64,000 bases of DNA from Aphrocallistes beatrix (GCA_963281255.1 OY725492.1:5087571-5151570); one strand, 5' to 3'; shown: positions 44,517 through 55,024, counted from the stretch's first letter. Notes: generated from the letters alone by a model not told the origin. Translations and numbers: made by a program.

Positions 44517-45905
44517 TGGCATGGTGGCACAGGGTCGATTCGAGTGGCATGTCTAGGTATTCTCGAAGGCCATGTATATGGCTATTGTATCCGTGTATAT
44601 GTTTCTAACTGTTTGGCATAAACGATATTGAATTCCTAGGAAATATAATTATAGCACTCCATTCTGTGTCGAGATAGTAAACTTGAAACGATTATCTTCA
44701 CCCTTAACTATTCCGAAGACAAAATGATATGCTTGATTACCCAAAGAGTGGAAAGAGCTTCCTCTGCGAGCATTTTGCATACCTGAATAGTCCCCACCAA
44801 CCGTAGAACTACTATTACGTAATTTAATTCCGTGTTGAAGTCAGGAGTGGCACAAACTCGAGGAAACGAGGCACGAAGGGAATGCACAATTGATGAAGAA
44901 TTCATTTTAAGTTGGCTTTCTCTTTCAATGTCCTTAGGAATTAATAGAGTGAATTCCGCTCCTGGAACCTACTGATATTGGACGGGGCGGGGTTTTCCAT
45001 TATTATGAACGGCGCAGACGAATTTACTAAGAGTATTCCACTCCGTTTTACTGTGCGGAATCCCCGAGAGAAGCTTCTTCACTCTCAGTACTATTCTCAT
45101 AACGAGTCGCCCCAGTGCATGGACTGAACTTTTCCATTTTGGCACCGAATTTAAAATCGATTTCCCGATTCTCTGGAGTTAAGCAAGTACGTAGAAGTTT
45201 TCGTCTTCCAGGTACTTTCTTCACTCCAGAGAATCGAGAAATCTATTTTAAGAAACGCATCGCGAGCATCGAGAAACTGACCGTGAGAACAAAACTATCA
45301 CTAGTGCCTGTAAACGCGAGTCTATTCACTGCTCTGTTCAACTAATCGGACTCCATTCTTACTCACCCACTTTCGGACCTTTCCATTAGTCGTGTACTTC
45401 ATCAGACTCAATGAGAACATCAAAGTATTGAGTTCCATCTGCCATCGAGAAATGCATTCGTACCATTGGATGGGGATCGATTCAGAACATTTCTATCGTG
45501 ATCTTGCATCTGAAGTCTTATCCTAGTGAACGCTTCGGATTGATGCAGTCGCACATAAAAGTTGTTAGTTTCGGAGTCCGCGTGAAGGTGTGGACATTTC
45601 AACATCTCACAATCCACGAATTCATGGCCGCTCTTTCTATCTGTAGCAACTCCTGGACGAATCAGTGTTTGATCATCCGTTATTTCACTGCTTCTACTAA
45701 GTACTTAGCTAGGTACAAGATGGTGATTCGCTTCTTATGTGGTATCTTACAACAGAATCTAGAATTCAGGTTGTATTACTCCAATTTAAATAGCTATGAA
45801 CTCCCAAAGCCTATACAACTATAGTTATTAATGAAACTAACACAATTTCAATTCAAGAGCTTCTCATATTTCCAAGATTCATTTCAAATCCTTTATATCT
45901 CGATT
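44517..45905 (+). pseudogene. Decayed NLR gene fragment
   Basis: Broken matches run in NLR order: the pre-P-loop segment, a P-loop missing the 'GNPG' half ('TQRVERASSASILHT'-like frames), 'EEFILSWLSLSMSLG', a damaged Walker B, 'FTPENREIYFKKRIAS', 'LSLVPVNASLFTALFN', then the post-NACHT helix region and a little beyond. Frames change repeatedly and large parts are missing. Divergence from the intact genes is high except for 45535-45757, which is almost unchanged. Confidence 0.85.
45535..45757 (+). other. Probable gene-conversion tract
   Basis: Inside an otherwise decayed relic, this stretch stays open and nearly identical to the intact NLRs. About 140 bases match NLR-4 exactly, including its diagnostic 'tgtagcaactcc' (Ser for Asn). 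Its borders with decayed sequence are abrupt. Confidence 0.7.
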
Positions 45906-48128
45906 ACACGACTTGATAGCTTCGAGTATAATGGAAGACTTTATTACTATTAGTCAAATTTGAATTTACGAATTATGTGTATATGATCTTATGATGTCCT
46001 ATGATTAGTTACGTAGAAATGTCTTATTTTTTAGATAAATATTAGTGGAGTTACAATCGTAATCAATACTAGACACATATTTTAATGGATAATACACCAA
46101 AACAGAATTAATATTAGAAGTTATAACTATGTGAGAGTGTTTGTAGCGAGTATAAATTGGCAGATTGGTACTGCAGTTATTTTTCATTTGAGGACCAGCA
46201 GTAGGGAGGGGGTGCAGAGCTATTTATAAACAGTGTTAGTTATTTCGACCGCCCTGGGGCTACTATGATCTGAAATACAGCTACTTCTCCTCTAACTCTG
46301 TTTCTGACATCTGACCAGTATTCAACTTAAACAATGCACTGTTGACAGGACATGCTATTCCTATTTGTAGTTATGTTTCGACATGGAGTTAATGGATTTT
46401 CAATTTGTACTATCATTCCTTCTGATTTTGAAAGAAATATACAGTTTATCTTGTTTGAACAAACATACAAGTACGTAGTATATAATTTTGTGCTTGAAAT
46501 ATTTTGATGAATCTTTACTACTCCTTTTTTTTCATTAGACTTTGAATTTGGCGTTCCCTCTATTTGGGTTTAGTGTCTGATAATGTTGTCTGCTATTCTT
46601 GAATTGTTCCACTTCGGATTAGAATCTGATTTCGAACCAGCTTGATTGGTCTTAGACTTTCTAATAATCTCTTCTTTGATTAGATTTGAATCAAATTCGT
46701 TCATTTTAATAGTAATATCTGATCCAATTTTGTTGTTTATTCGAATATGTTACTGCAAAGTAACATATTCGAATAAACTACCATTTATATTGCATAAAAA
46801 ATCCATCAATGATATATGTAGTCTTGAGAGTTGTTGGTCTACCAAGCATAGATTTTAGTAGAATATTACATGTGAACTATTTTACTACAGTATTATGTGA
46901 TTCAGTAGAAATATTTTAATTTTCTCTAAGAGTAATGATTCTACCATACTGGAACATTTGGTTGACATAATTACTCAAATCAAATATGCTGACTTCCAAC
47001 AATACTATCTACCTTGCGGTGGTTACAGACTTGCTATGGAGATAATACTTTTGGATAAGAACATACAAACTAATTGCATTGAGGAATATACTATGTATTA
47101 TATTTCAAGTATGACCAAGCTTTAATATAGAACTATGTAGTACCTGCTCAAGGAATATTTGTATGCCCCTTTTGTTCAATTTTGCAACAACTCAATTAAT
47201 GTAGTTAGTTTTAACTTTTAATTAACATTCAATATATCGACAAAATACTAATTTTGAATATATATCAAAGAAAATAGGAAAAGAATATTACTAAGAAAGA
47301 CTGGTTACGACTGTGCAACCAAATTTATCAAAGATGTTTTTCTGCTCAAAGAGTCAGATCAATGTTTTCTGTGAATCAATGAATATTTATATTTAGTACC
47401 TTCAACGTTAAACCGGTATTTGAACGTCATAAGATCCTGACAAGACATGGCATTTCTCTATGTAGAAAAAAATTTAATACTTACAAATTTGCAATAAAAT
47501 GATGTGCGCAATGACTAGGGTTTTCGTGAGGAGATATACTTTCCCATTATTATGCATTAACACTGATTGCACAATACTATGGCTCACTTCTTAGTATTCC
47601 TTTTCAGATCAAAATAATAAGAATAAACCGATAGTAATAAAAAACCGATGGAATATTTCAGTAAAATCGGAGTTTCTTACACCATAAAGAGTAATAAAAA
47701 ACGATTAGTAAGGATAACCCAGTGTAAGAATGAAACGATGAAAATTAGTTATAAAACGAATTAATTAATATGTGCAGCAGTGCAGGAAAAAATTGGTAAG
47801 AATAATCCGATAATAAGGGTAACCCAGTGTAAGAAAAAACCGGTTTCGACTGTATCTAACTTTGTTGTGTATTGTATTTGTTTGAAAGAAATATCGTTCA
47901 ATCATTAGCAATAAATATTATGCTTAATAAGAGTTCTGATGTTAATGCAAATCTGAATCCATGGTGTTTGCGCGCCATTAAATTAGAGCTCTAATGCCAT
48001 TGATTTCTGACCTTCTACTATCCTGAATCATAATTCCAAAAACATTATTAATTGAGATTAAAAACAGAACACAAACAAACAAACAAACACTATTTATAAT
48101 AGAAATATACAATAGTATGCATGCATGA
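45906..48128. other. No gene recognised
   Basis: AT-rich sequence with only short unconvincing ORFs. It contains a 20-bp perfect hairpin (46735-46778). A block at about 47270-47600 is duplicated at 54255-54410 and 56265-56370. 'taacccagtgtaagaa' is repeated twice near 47715 and 47810. Confidence 0.45.
46735..46778. repeat. Perfect 20-bp hairpin
   Basis: The arm 'gtttattcgaatatgttact' and its exact inverse are separated by the loop 'gcaa'. No neighbouring gene explains it. Confidence 0.9.
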
Positions 48129-48183
48129 TTACAAATCAAAATGGTACACGTTAAGAACCTTGTAGAAGGATAATTCTACTATT

Positions 48184-48803
48184 TCAAATACTGTCTTGTT
48201 TGGGTGGAAACACATCAAACAAATCATTTTCAGATGGTACTTGGCAGAGATAATCAAGATATTTTTGAAAATTAAAATCAGATTCTTGATTTGGAAGATT
48301 CCTAATGGAATTGTTAGGTGTATAGTGTTGATTATAAACCCCCTCTGTCTGTCTATAAGCTTCGATTTTTTCGTTGTTCTGCTCAGGTATGTAGTTTGGA
48401 GTGTGAAACAAGATATTCTCAAGTGGTTCTTGGCAGGAATTATCAAGGTTAAATTCATTAACTTTCTGTTTTGGATGAATTTGAAGTAAATTGATACTTT
48501 GATTATGAATTGAACCATGTAGGGTATCCAAAATGCTTCTATGAAAGTTAAAATTTGCAGATTCTTGAGTTGGAAGATTCCCAATAAAGTTGTCAGGTGT
48601 ATAGTGTGGATCGGTAACTGCTGCATTTCCTGTGGCATTTGTATTTTGAAGATTATTCATTTGTACTTGTATTTGTGAAAATAGATTTACGTTCGAATTT
48701 GGTCTAGAATCGTATTCTCTTTTCTTTATCCTTTTATTATACCGATTGGCTTCTTCTTTGATGGCATTCGAAGTATCAGAATTGAATGCTTTTTTACTCA
48801 TTT
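48184..48803 (-). pseudogene. 3' part of host gene split by the retrotransposon
   Basis: The open frame continues without a stop from the LTR border for about 205 residues. It begins 'SKKAFNSDTSNAIKEEANRYNKRIKKRE', here quoted in pieces: 'NAIKEEANRYNKRIKKRE' matches 'GSIRVEINRFNKRKWKRK' of the gene at 59023-59622. The rest is polar with two copies of a motif like 'HYTPDNFIGNLPTQES'. Removing the element and one 4-bp target copy joins it in frame to 53480-53658. I do not recognise the family; the basic patch suggests nucleic-acid binding. Confidence 0.75.
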
Positions 48804-49002
48804 TGTGATGAAACTGACTTCTGCTCAGAATCAAGCAAGGTTGAGTTTAATAAATTCTAATTTGAGTTAAACTACAATCTACAATAACACTAAAGGAATA
48901 AATACTAGCTACGCACTAATGCCTAATACCGGATATGAATACTGACACTGTAGGTCTTCACTAATATTACTTCACTAATAAGGTAGCTATAGATACCTGA
49001 CA
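48804..49002 (-). repeat. 3' LTR
   Basis: 199 bases, matching 53281-53479 with no difference seen. On the element's strand it starts 'TGTCAGGTATC' and ends 'TTTCATCACA'. Confidence 0.95.
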
Positions 49003-49009
49003 TCAGGTA

Positions 49010-49017
49010 CCCTCCCG
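49010..49017 (-). promoter_or_regulatory. Candidate polypurine tract
   Basis: 'CGGGAGGG' on the element's strand directly follows the Gag-Pol stop and lies seven bases before the 3' LTR. It is the only purine run there. The seven-base gap is unusual, and 'ACCTGATGTCAGGT' at the LTR border is an inverted repeat. Confidence 0.4.
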
Positions 49018-52000
49018 TCAGTCGTATTCATACCGTTTTGGTCTCCTCTTACTCCTGGTAGATCTTCGTCTAGCGTGTTCGTTCTCGATTTCATACCTCT
49101 CTGTTGCTTCCTCCCCGGTGCCGGTCTCTATCACATTTGGCAGGTCCCCTATTTCACTTCCCCGCGGTGCACTGTCCCCTACCACGAAGTGATCCGTCAC
49201 CTCCCTGGGTACGATCTTGCAGTTATCTACGTGTACCCACGAAGCTTTCCTTCCACCGCTTTCAATTTTCACATTCGGGTGGCGGAAGTCTATTACCCTG
49301 TACGGTCCTTGGTACAACGGATCTAGTCCATCATCTCTCGTGCAATTCCTGAGGTAGACTCTCTCCCCTCGCTGTACTACCGTGGGGGTTGTGGCCGTCC
49401 TCCGGTCGTGAAAATATTTGTACAATTCTTTTGCCTGCTCCGTGTTACTTCTTGCCTGTGCCCATGTATCGTCAGGCGAGTCAGGTATATACTCGGCTCT
49501 GTCTAACCCTTGGTCCTCTCCGGAATCCTTCGACTTCGGTTCTGCCGCGACATCCACCCACGAACGCAACCTCGTACCATACATCAATTCATGGGGGGAA
49601 TATTTTGTACTAGCATTCTGTAGGGAATTATGGGCGAATGTTGCCTGCTGTAGTAGTGTAGGCCACTCGGTCTTGATCTCCCTCTGTTCGGCTAATTGAC
49701 ACCTAAGTCCCTGCTTCATACTTTGAATGGCTCTCTCCGCTTCTCCATCCCCAGCCGGGTGGTAGGGGGACGAATGTCTCTTGTCTATTCCATACTGGGA
49801 ACACAATTCCCGAATAACTCTTCCGTCCACATTCCTTCCCTGATCGGATAATAGGACTTGGGGAATTCCGTGTCGATGGATCCACCCCTGTAGTAGACTT
49901 TCCTTCACTGCCTCTGCGCTCTGGTCATACATGGGCACCGCTTCGATAAATTTGGAAAACAAGTCCACTATGATCAATACGTAGCGATAACCTCCGGAGG
50001 ACCAAGGCAGAGTGGCAATATCCATGGAAATCGCACACCTGGGCTCGTGCGCATCCAATTGCATGGGAATAAGTGGTTCCTTTTTCCGAGTGCGTCTTTT
50101 ATTTTCTGCACAAATAGCACAGGCTCGACAATAATCCTCGATCGTACTTTTCATTCGAAACCAGAAGAATCGCTCCCTTATGTAAGTTAAACTCCTCTGA
50201 ACTCCCGCGTGCGCCCACCTGTGAGCTATCCCTGTAATTTCCTTCTGCAACGCTCTAGGCACCACCAATGCTCGTTTCCTACAGAGTCTTCCCTCTCCGT
50301 CTAACCGCATCCCTTCCTGGCTTTTATAGGGCCCCGCCAGTACCCTACCAATCTTGGGGTCGCATAGCTGCTCAATAGCCCTACGGATTGTCGGTTCCTT
50401 CCGTTGCTCTGTTGCAAACCTATCCTGCAGTGGTGTTATTTCGTCCTCGAGGAGGTACACAAATCTCTCAAAGTGTTCCTCTTCGTCTTCTATCTCCTCG
50501 TCTCGTTGCGCTGGAATTCGGCTTAAGAAGTCTGCTGCGCCGTTATCGACGCCTCGTCTATACTCTATCTGGTAGTCGTACGATTCCAATTCGAGGAGCC
50601 AACGAGCGAATTTGTTGCGGGGATCTTTTTGTCGGCGCAGCCAAGTGAGTGGGTTGTGGTCAGTTATTATCACAATCTTTCTTGCAGCCCGTAAGTAAGT
50701 TCTCCATTTGCGGATGGCGGCTACTATACCCCACGTTTCCAGCTCTCCAGCCGCGTACTTCTCTTGCGCTGGGCTGAGGCCTGCGGAATAAAATTCTAGA
50801 GCTCTCCTATCCCCACTACTTCCCTGTTGAGACAGAACAGCCCCAACGGCCTTACTTGACGCGTCTGTTTCAACCCAAAACGTCTCATCCCACTTGGGAA
50901 ACATGAGGACTCGAGACTCCTGCATTAACTGGATCTTCAATTGGGAGAAACTTGCCTCACATTCTGATGACCACTCCCACGGGACGTCTTTCCTAGTCAG
51001 ACGGTGTAAAGGCAACGCCAGTTTCGCTATCCCTGGAACATATTCCCTGTACCAATTGACTAACCCCATAAACTGTCTTATATCCTTCTTCTTACTTGGT
51101 CTAGGCCAGGACTCTATACGTGAAAGTGTAGAAGGTAGGGGCCGACGCCCTTCACCTGATACTAGTTGGCCGAGAAACTCCACCTCCCTATACGCAAACC
51201 TGCATTTGTCAGTCCTCAGCTGAATTCCAGCCCTGCTCAAACCGCTGAGGATATTATCCAGATGCCTTAAATGTAGTCCGAAACTACCCGAATGCACAAT
51301 AATATCATCCACGAAAGTTTCGGCATTGGAGATTCCCTTCAAAGCATTATCAACCGCTCTCTGGTAAGTAGCCTGCGAATTACATAGCCCAAAAGGCATC
51401 CTATTGAATTCGAACTGTCCTCTGTTAGACACGAATGCTGTACATTCTTTATCCTTTTCTCTCATTGGGATACTCCAATAGGCTGATGCGCAATCCAAAG
51501 TAGAGAATACGAGGCTACCGTCCATACGGTCAAATATATCCCTGGCGTCGGGCATTGGGTAAGCATCCTTTTTAGTGACCGAATTCAGATCACGATAATC
51601 TACAGCGAATCTTTGCGACCCATCTTTTTTGCGAACCAGGATAATCCTGCTCCCCCATGGGGACTCAGATGGCCGAATAATCCCATTTGCTTTCATTTCT
51701 TCGATTTGTCTGGAAATCTCAGACTCCGTGATGGGAGAAACCCTCAACGGTCGATGTCTGATGGGGCGGTCATCCATCAGGATGATCCGGTGTTCTATAC
51801 CTGGTATCTCCTTTGGGGATTTGGGGTTAACGGCGAAAACATTTCTGTGCTTCTCCAGTATATCCAGAATAGCATTCCGTTTGTCCGGAGGTAACCCCGC
51901 ATCTATGTCAAAAACCTGCTTGGGCTCACTCGTAGCCTCTACCCGCATCACCTCTGAACGAAGCAAGGCCTCCCCTCCTTGTAATAACGTCCGTGTTTCC

Positions 52001-53256
52001 AGCCATGACCTATCCAGCCTGATTCGGAAGTTCTTCACATCAAAACAGACCTCGTCGAAATTCGCTAAGAAATTTCTCCCAAGGATTGCCGTCTTTGTGG
52101 TTGTATCCAGGACGTCTACTTGATGTGTTATGCCTCTGTCGCCCCCAATATCAATTTCCACTTCGATCGTACCACATATTTGTATCGGCACCCTCCCGAC
52201 TCCATAGACTCTGCCCTTCTTCGTATGGTAAGCCAATCTTAAGCCCTCCGCTGTACGTTTATCGACGACTGATGGTTGGGCGCCCGTGTCAAGCATAACA
52301 TCGATCGGGGAACCATTGAATCGGACCCGTACTACTACTGCTGTCTCTGGGTAGTCCTCCACACCACCTGTCACGCTTAGAACGTCCTTTCCCTGACCTT
52401 TACATTGGGAGAGATCGTGGCCTCGCTCCCCGCAACGAGGGCAGCGCTTGTTAGGACATCGGGCCATAAGGTGTTTGTCAGACCCACAGATGAAGCACCG
52501 GGCCCTATGCTGTGGAGTGGAGTCCCTGGAAAACTTCTTCGTATAGCCACTGTAATGTCTTTGGTCGCTCGTTTTAGCAGGGTACCTGTGTACCTTCAAG
52601 ATATCTTCTCCGGTGGGCTCCTCCCGGCGCGCCGTTCCTTGGCCCTCGCCCGTCCGATCCTGACTTGTATCCTCCGGTTCTCTCAATACTGCGATCCGCC
52701 CAATTTCGCGGTAGCCCATGTCCTGTTTATAACCCTTCTCTAAAAGCACATTCTTAACCTTCCGGATAAATTCTCTACTCTTTGCAATGGTAAGTTCTGT
52801 ATTTTCGTCCTTTTCGAGCCACTCTTTGACTGCCGGCTGTACTGATTCTGGCAATTGTCCTACTAGGATGCTGCAAGTCATTTGCATTGGAGCCTTGGCC
52901 TCGTTCCCTGCATTCTTCAGTCGATAGAAAAACACGTCTATTTCTTCCCCTTGGGCCCAGTCTGACCTGCATAAAGTTCGTAATGCTCGATATGGGTCCG
53001 GGGGCGGGTCTAGGTTCTGGATCAATACCGCGAAGGCCGCTTGCACGTCTCCGGTCTCTGAGTGTTCCGCTACTACTTCGATGACTAGCTCCCTCTCGGC
53101 TAAGGTTCTGCATATATGTACTGGTAGCATCTGTAACGCTTTCTTCCCTCCTCCGTCAGTCGCTCGTATGCCTGCCGTAGCCGCTTCAAAGAGCGGTTTC
53201 CATTTCTCGATGCGCTCATCCTTCCGTAGTTCTGGAATGGTAATTCTTTCTGCCAT
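49018..53256 (-). CDS. Gag-Pol polyprotein
   Basis: 1412 residues in one frame. Residues 1-250 are Gag. Two CCHC zinc knuckles follow (C254-C257-H262-C267 and C272-C275-H280-C285). The aspartic protease motif is 'DTGA' at 323-326. Reverse transcriptase spans about 480-720 with 'FVDD' at 648-651. RNase H lies about 790-910 ('VETDAS', 'TDHNPL'). Integrase has an HHCC-type zinc module near 1012-1049 and catalytic D1079, D1138 and E1174; the last two are separated by 35 residues as in the family. A 'GPYRVIDF' GPY/F-like module lies near the end, and no chromodomain is visible. Gag and Pol are fused without frameshift. All catalytic motifs are intact, so the element could be active. Confidence 0.95.
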   Translation of the reverse strand: MAERITIPELRKDERIEKWKPLFEAATAGIRATDGGGKKALQMLPVHICRTLAERELVIEVVAEHSETGDVQAAFAVLIQNLDPPPDPYRALRTLCRSDWAQGEEIDVFFYRLKNAGNEAKAPMQMTCSILVGQLPESVQPAVKEWLEKDENTELTIAKSREFIRKVKNVLLEKGYKQDMGYREIGRIAVLREPEDTSQDRTGEGQGTARREEPTGEDILKVHRYPAKTSDQRHYSGYTKKFSRDSTPQHRARCFICGSDKHLMARCPNKRCPRCGERGHDLSQCKGQGKDVLSVTGGVEDYPETAVVVRVRFNGSPIDVMLDTGAQPSVVDKRTAEGLRLAYHTKKGRVYGVGRVPIQICGTIEVEIDIGGDRGITHQVDVLDTTTKTAILGRNFLANFDEVCFDVKNFRIRLDRSWLETRTLLQGGEALLRSEVMRVEATSEPKQVFDIDAGLPPDKRNAILDILEKHRNVFAVNPKSPKEIPGIEHRIILMDDRPIRHRPLRVSPITESEISRQIEEMKANGIIRPSESPWGSRIILVRKKDGSQRFAVDYRDLNSVTKKDAYPMPDARDIFDRMDGSLVFSTLDCASAYWSIPMREKDKECTAFVSNRGQFEFNRMPFGLCNSQATYQRAVDNALKGISNAETFVDDIIVHSGSFGLHLRHLDNILSGLSRAGIQLRTDKCRFAYREVEFLGQLVSGEGRRPLPSTLSRIESWPRPSKKKDIRQFMGLVNWYREYVPGIAKLALPLHRLTRKDVPWEWSSECEASFSQLKIQLMQESRVLMFPKWDETFWVETDASSKAVGAVLSQQGSSGDRRALEFYSAGLSPAQEKYAAGELETWGIVAAIRKWRTYLRAARKIVIITDHNPLTWLRRQKDPRNKFARWLLELESYDYQIEYRRGVDNGAADFLSRIPAQRDEEIEDEEEHFERFVYLLEDEITPLQDRFATEQRKEPTIRRAIEQLCDPKIGRVLAGPYKSQEGMRLDGEGRLCRKRALVVPRALQKEITGIAHRWAHAGVQRSLTYIRERFFWFRMKSTIEDYCRACAICAENKRRTRKKEPLIPMQLDAHEPRCAISMDIATLPWSSGGYRYVLIIVDLFSKFIEAVPMYDQSAEAVKESLLQGWIHRHGIPQVLLSDQGRNVDGRVIRELCSQYGIDKRHSSPYHPAGDGEAERAIQSMKQGLRCQLAEQREIKTEWPTLLQQATFAHNSLQNASTKYSPHELMYGTRLRSWVDVAAEPKSKDSGEDQGLDRAEYIPDSPDDTWAQARSNTEQAKELYKYFHDRRTATTPTVVQRGERVYLRNCTRDDGLDPLYQGPYRVIDFRHPNVKIESGGRKASWVHVDNCKIVPREVTDHFVVGDSAPRGSEIGDLPNVIETGTGEEATERYEIENEHARRRSTRSKRRPKRYEYD

Positions 53257-53266
53257 TAATGAATCT

Positions 53267-53279
53267 TCAAATTAGAATT
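53267..53279 (-). promoter_or_regulatory. Candidate self-priming site next to the 5' LTR
   Basis: One base after the 5' LTR the element's strand reads 'AATTCTAATTTGA', with no 'TGG' expected for a tRNA 3' end. It is perfectly complementary to 'TCAAATTAGAATT' within the LTR (53330-53342), 13 bases. This resembles the Tf1 arrangement, in which the 5' end of the RNA folds onto the primer site. Confidence 0.5.
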
Positions 53280-53280
53280 G

Positions 53281-53479
53281 TGTGATGAAACTGACTTCTG
53301 CTCAGAATCAAGCAAGGTTGAGTTTAATAAATTCTAATTTGAGTTAAACTACAATCTACAATAACACTAAAGGAATAAATACTAGCTACGCACTAATGCC
53401 TAATACCGGATATGAATACTGACACTGTAGGTCTTCACTAATATTACTTCACTAATAAGGTAGCTATAGATACCTGACA
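53281..53479 (-). repeat. 5' LTR
   Basis: It should contain the element's promoter; 'TATTTATT' lies 39 bases before the self-complementary 'TCAAATTAGAATT', which would be near the start of the RNA. 'ATTAAA' follows as a possible polyadenylation word. Confidence 0.92.
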
Positions 53480-53658
53480 ATTTTAGTAAATTTTGTTTTC
53501 TGAATTGAGGTTAATTGGCCATACCCAGCGAAATCGATTTTTAACGTAGATGAATTTTCGGATTTGACAAACTTGTTGTATTCGGAAATAAATAAATTAC
53601 TCATTTTTCTTTTCGGTATAATATTGAACGTTCGAATATCCGATTTGCATTTTCCCAT
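53480..53658 (-). pseudogene. 5' part of host gene split by the retrotransposon
   Basis: It starts 'MGKCKSDIRTF' and runs to 'KTKFTK' at the insertion point. 'TLKIDFAGYGQL' matches 'TLNIDFEGYGKL' in the gene at 59023-59622, and 'DIRTF' matches 'EMRTF'. Combined with 48184-48799 the original frame is 795 bases (264 codons plus stop), an exact multiple of three, so the gene was open before insertion. Confidence 0.75.
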
Positions 53659-53749
53659 TTTGATAGTTATTTTTTATACAAGTATTTTATCTCTTATTTA
53701 TAATTATCGAAAAGTAGAAAGTTATCTATATCCAGCAATAGATTACCAC

Positions 53750-54420
53750 AGTTGAATTTGTGTATAACCCACTTGATTTGCTTTTTAGTTCTATGTATGA
53801 TGATTTCTGTAAACTGGACAACTGTTGCCTATCATACTTTCTACTTGTGTTGAAAGACTAAACATTCTTCTCCTGTGTTGACCTGTGTTGAAAGACTGCA
53901 TACATACTTGTACAAACCAACCATCAGCCTAGCGTTAGTCATTCATGTCTATGTTGCCAACAACTCTTCCCAACCTTGCACCTTTTTTATCGATCTATTA
54001 TATTACAATCTACTTTCTACTTTCTAAAAGATCCATTATCAGAGGTTACAGCATAGCGTTCTATCCACTATAGCTTACTTTCAGCTGTTACTAGAACCTT
54101 ATGTGAATTTATCCTACTTTTGACCTTTTCATTCTGAGTTTGCTGATGAGACTTACGTAAGCAAATAGACTTTGCGAAGTGACCACCCTCTGAAATATCT
54201 AGCTCACCTTCCCTCTTAACTTATTTATGAAGATAACTATAGAATGATCTTACTAGAAATAGAAAAAAGAATATTACTAAGAAAAACTGGTTATGACTGT
54301 ACAACCAAATTTATCAACGATGTTTTCTGCTTGAAAAGTCAGATAATCGTTTGTTTTCTGTGAATCAATGAATATTTATATTTTACGGCATTTCTCTGTG
54401 TAGAATCTCGCACTCTAATG
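53750..54420. repeat. Duplicated non-coding block, copy 1
   Basis: Two parts recur elsewhere: about 54000-54250 matches 56575-56800 ('ctgaaatatctagct', 'acttttgacctttt'), and 54255-54410 matches 47270-47420 ('aagaatattactaagaaa'). No gene is present from 53659 to 55024. Confidence 0.65.
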
Positions 54421-55024
54421 TGAATAGTTATTATCCTTATTGGATTATTAAATTGAACATATACGTATAGACACAAATTCATTTCTGCTTGATTATTTAA
54501 TTCGTAGAATAGCAAGATAGCCTTATTTACTGACATTTTATTGTGCATATTTGATACAATTTATCAATTTATCATAAATTTGCTTCGATATTTGGACAAA
54601 TTTCGATACTACAACTGTTAAGTTCCCCGTTTCTAACCTCTTAGTCTAGCGGTTCTCAACCCCTTTGCCATAATCCTATCTCGCGGTCCCCTTTAACAAA
54701 AGTGTATCAGTTGCTGACCCATGGGTGGGTGTCTAACCGAGATTGCATATTTCGATCAGAAAACCAGTGTAGAAGTTTGATCAGAAATGTGAGCTTCAAT
54801 ACTAATTAATGCAAATTCCACAATTCTGGTCAAAATTATACATTGGTTTTCTGATAAAATTCTACATATTTTCTGATCAAAATATGATTTCATCTCAGCG
54901 AATAAGTACTATGAAAAACTGCTGAGGTGCTTTAGAAATTACTTCAATTAAACTGCATGAAAGTATAATTTTGTAGTGTTTTGATATACAATGGATATGT
55001 GGTAAATACAGAAGCTACTTAATA

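Larger units (their letters stand above)
48804..53479 (-). mobile_element. Ty3/gypsy-type LTR retrotransposon, complete
   Basis: 4676 bases with two 199-bp LTRs (TG...CA ends) that appear identical, a single uninterrupted Gag-Pol frame between them, and 4-bp 'attt' target duplications at 48800-48803 and 53480-53483. The order protease, reverse transcriptase, RNase H, integrase defines the Ty3/gypsy group. The coding part is clearly richer in G+C than the host sequence around it. Identical LTRs mean very recent insertion. It lies in the same orientation as the host gene it interrupts. Confidence 0.95.

Noticed and set aside
47590-47850. Repeated 'taacccagtgtaagaa' words as a tandem array
   Set aside because: Only two copies with unclear borders; not enough to define an element.
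48129-48638. 169-codon overlapping ORF
   Set aside because: It is a shadow frame of the split host gene; the other frame aligns with the paralogue.
53257-53280. tRNA-type primer-binding site
   Set aside because: The sequence after the 5' LTR lacks the TGG that pairs with the tRNA CCA end; self-complementarity to the LTR explains it better, though an internal tRNA match cannot be excluded.
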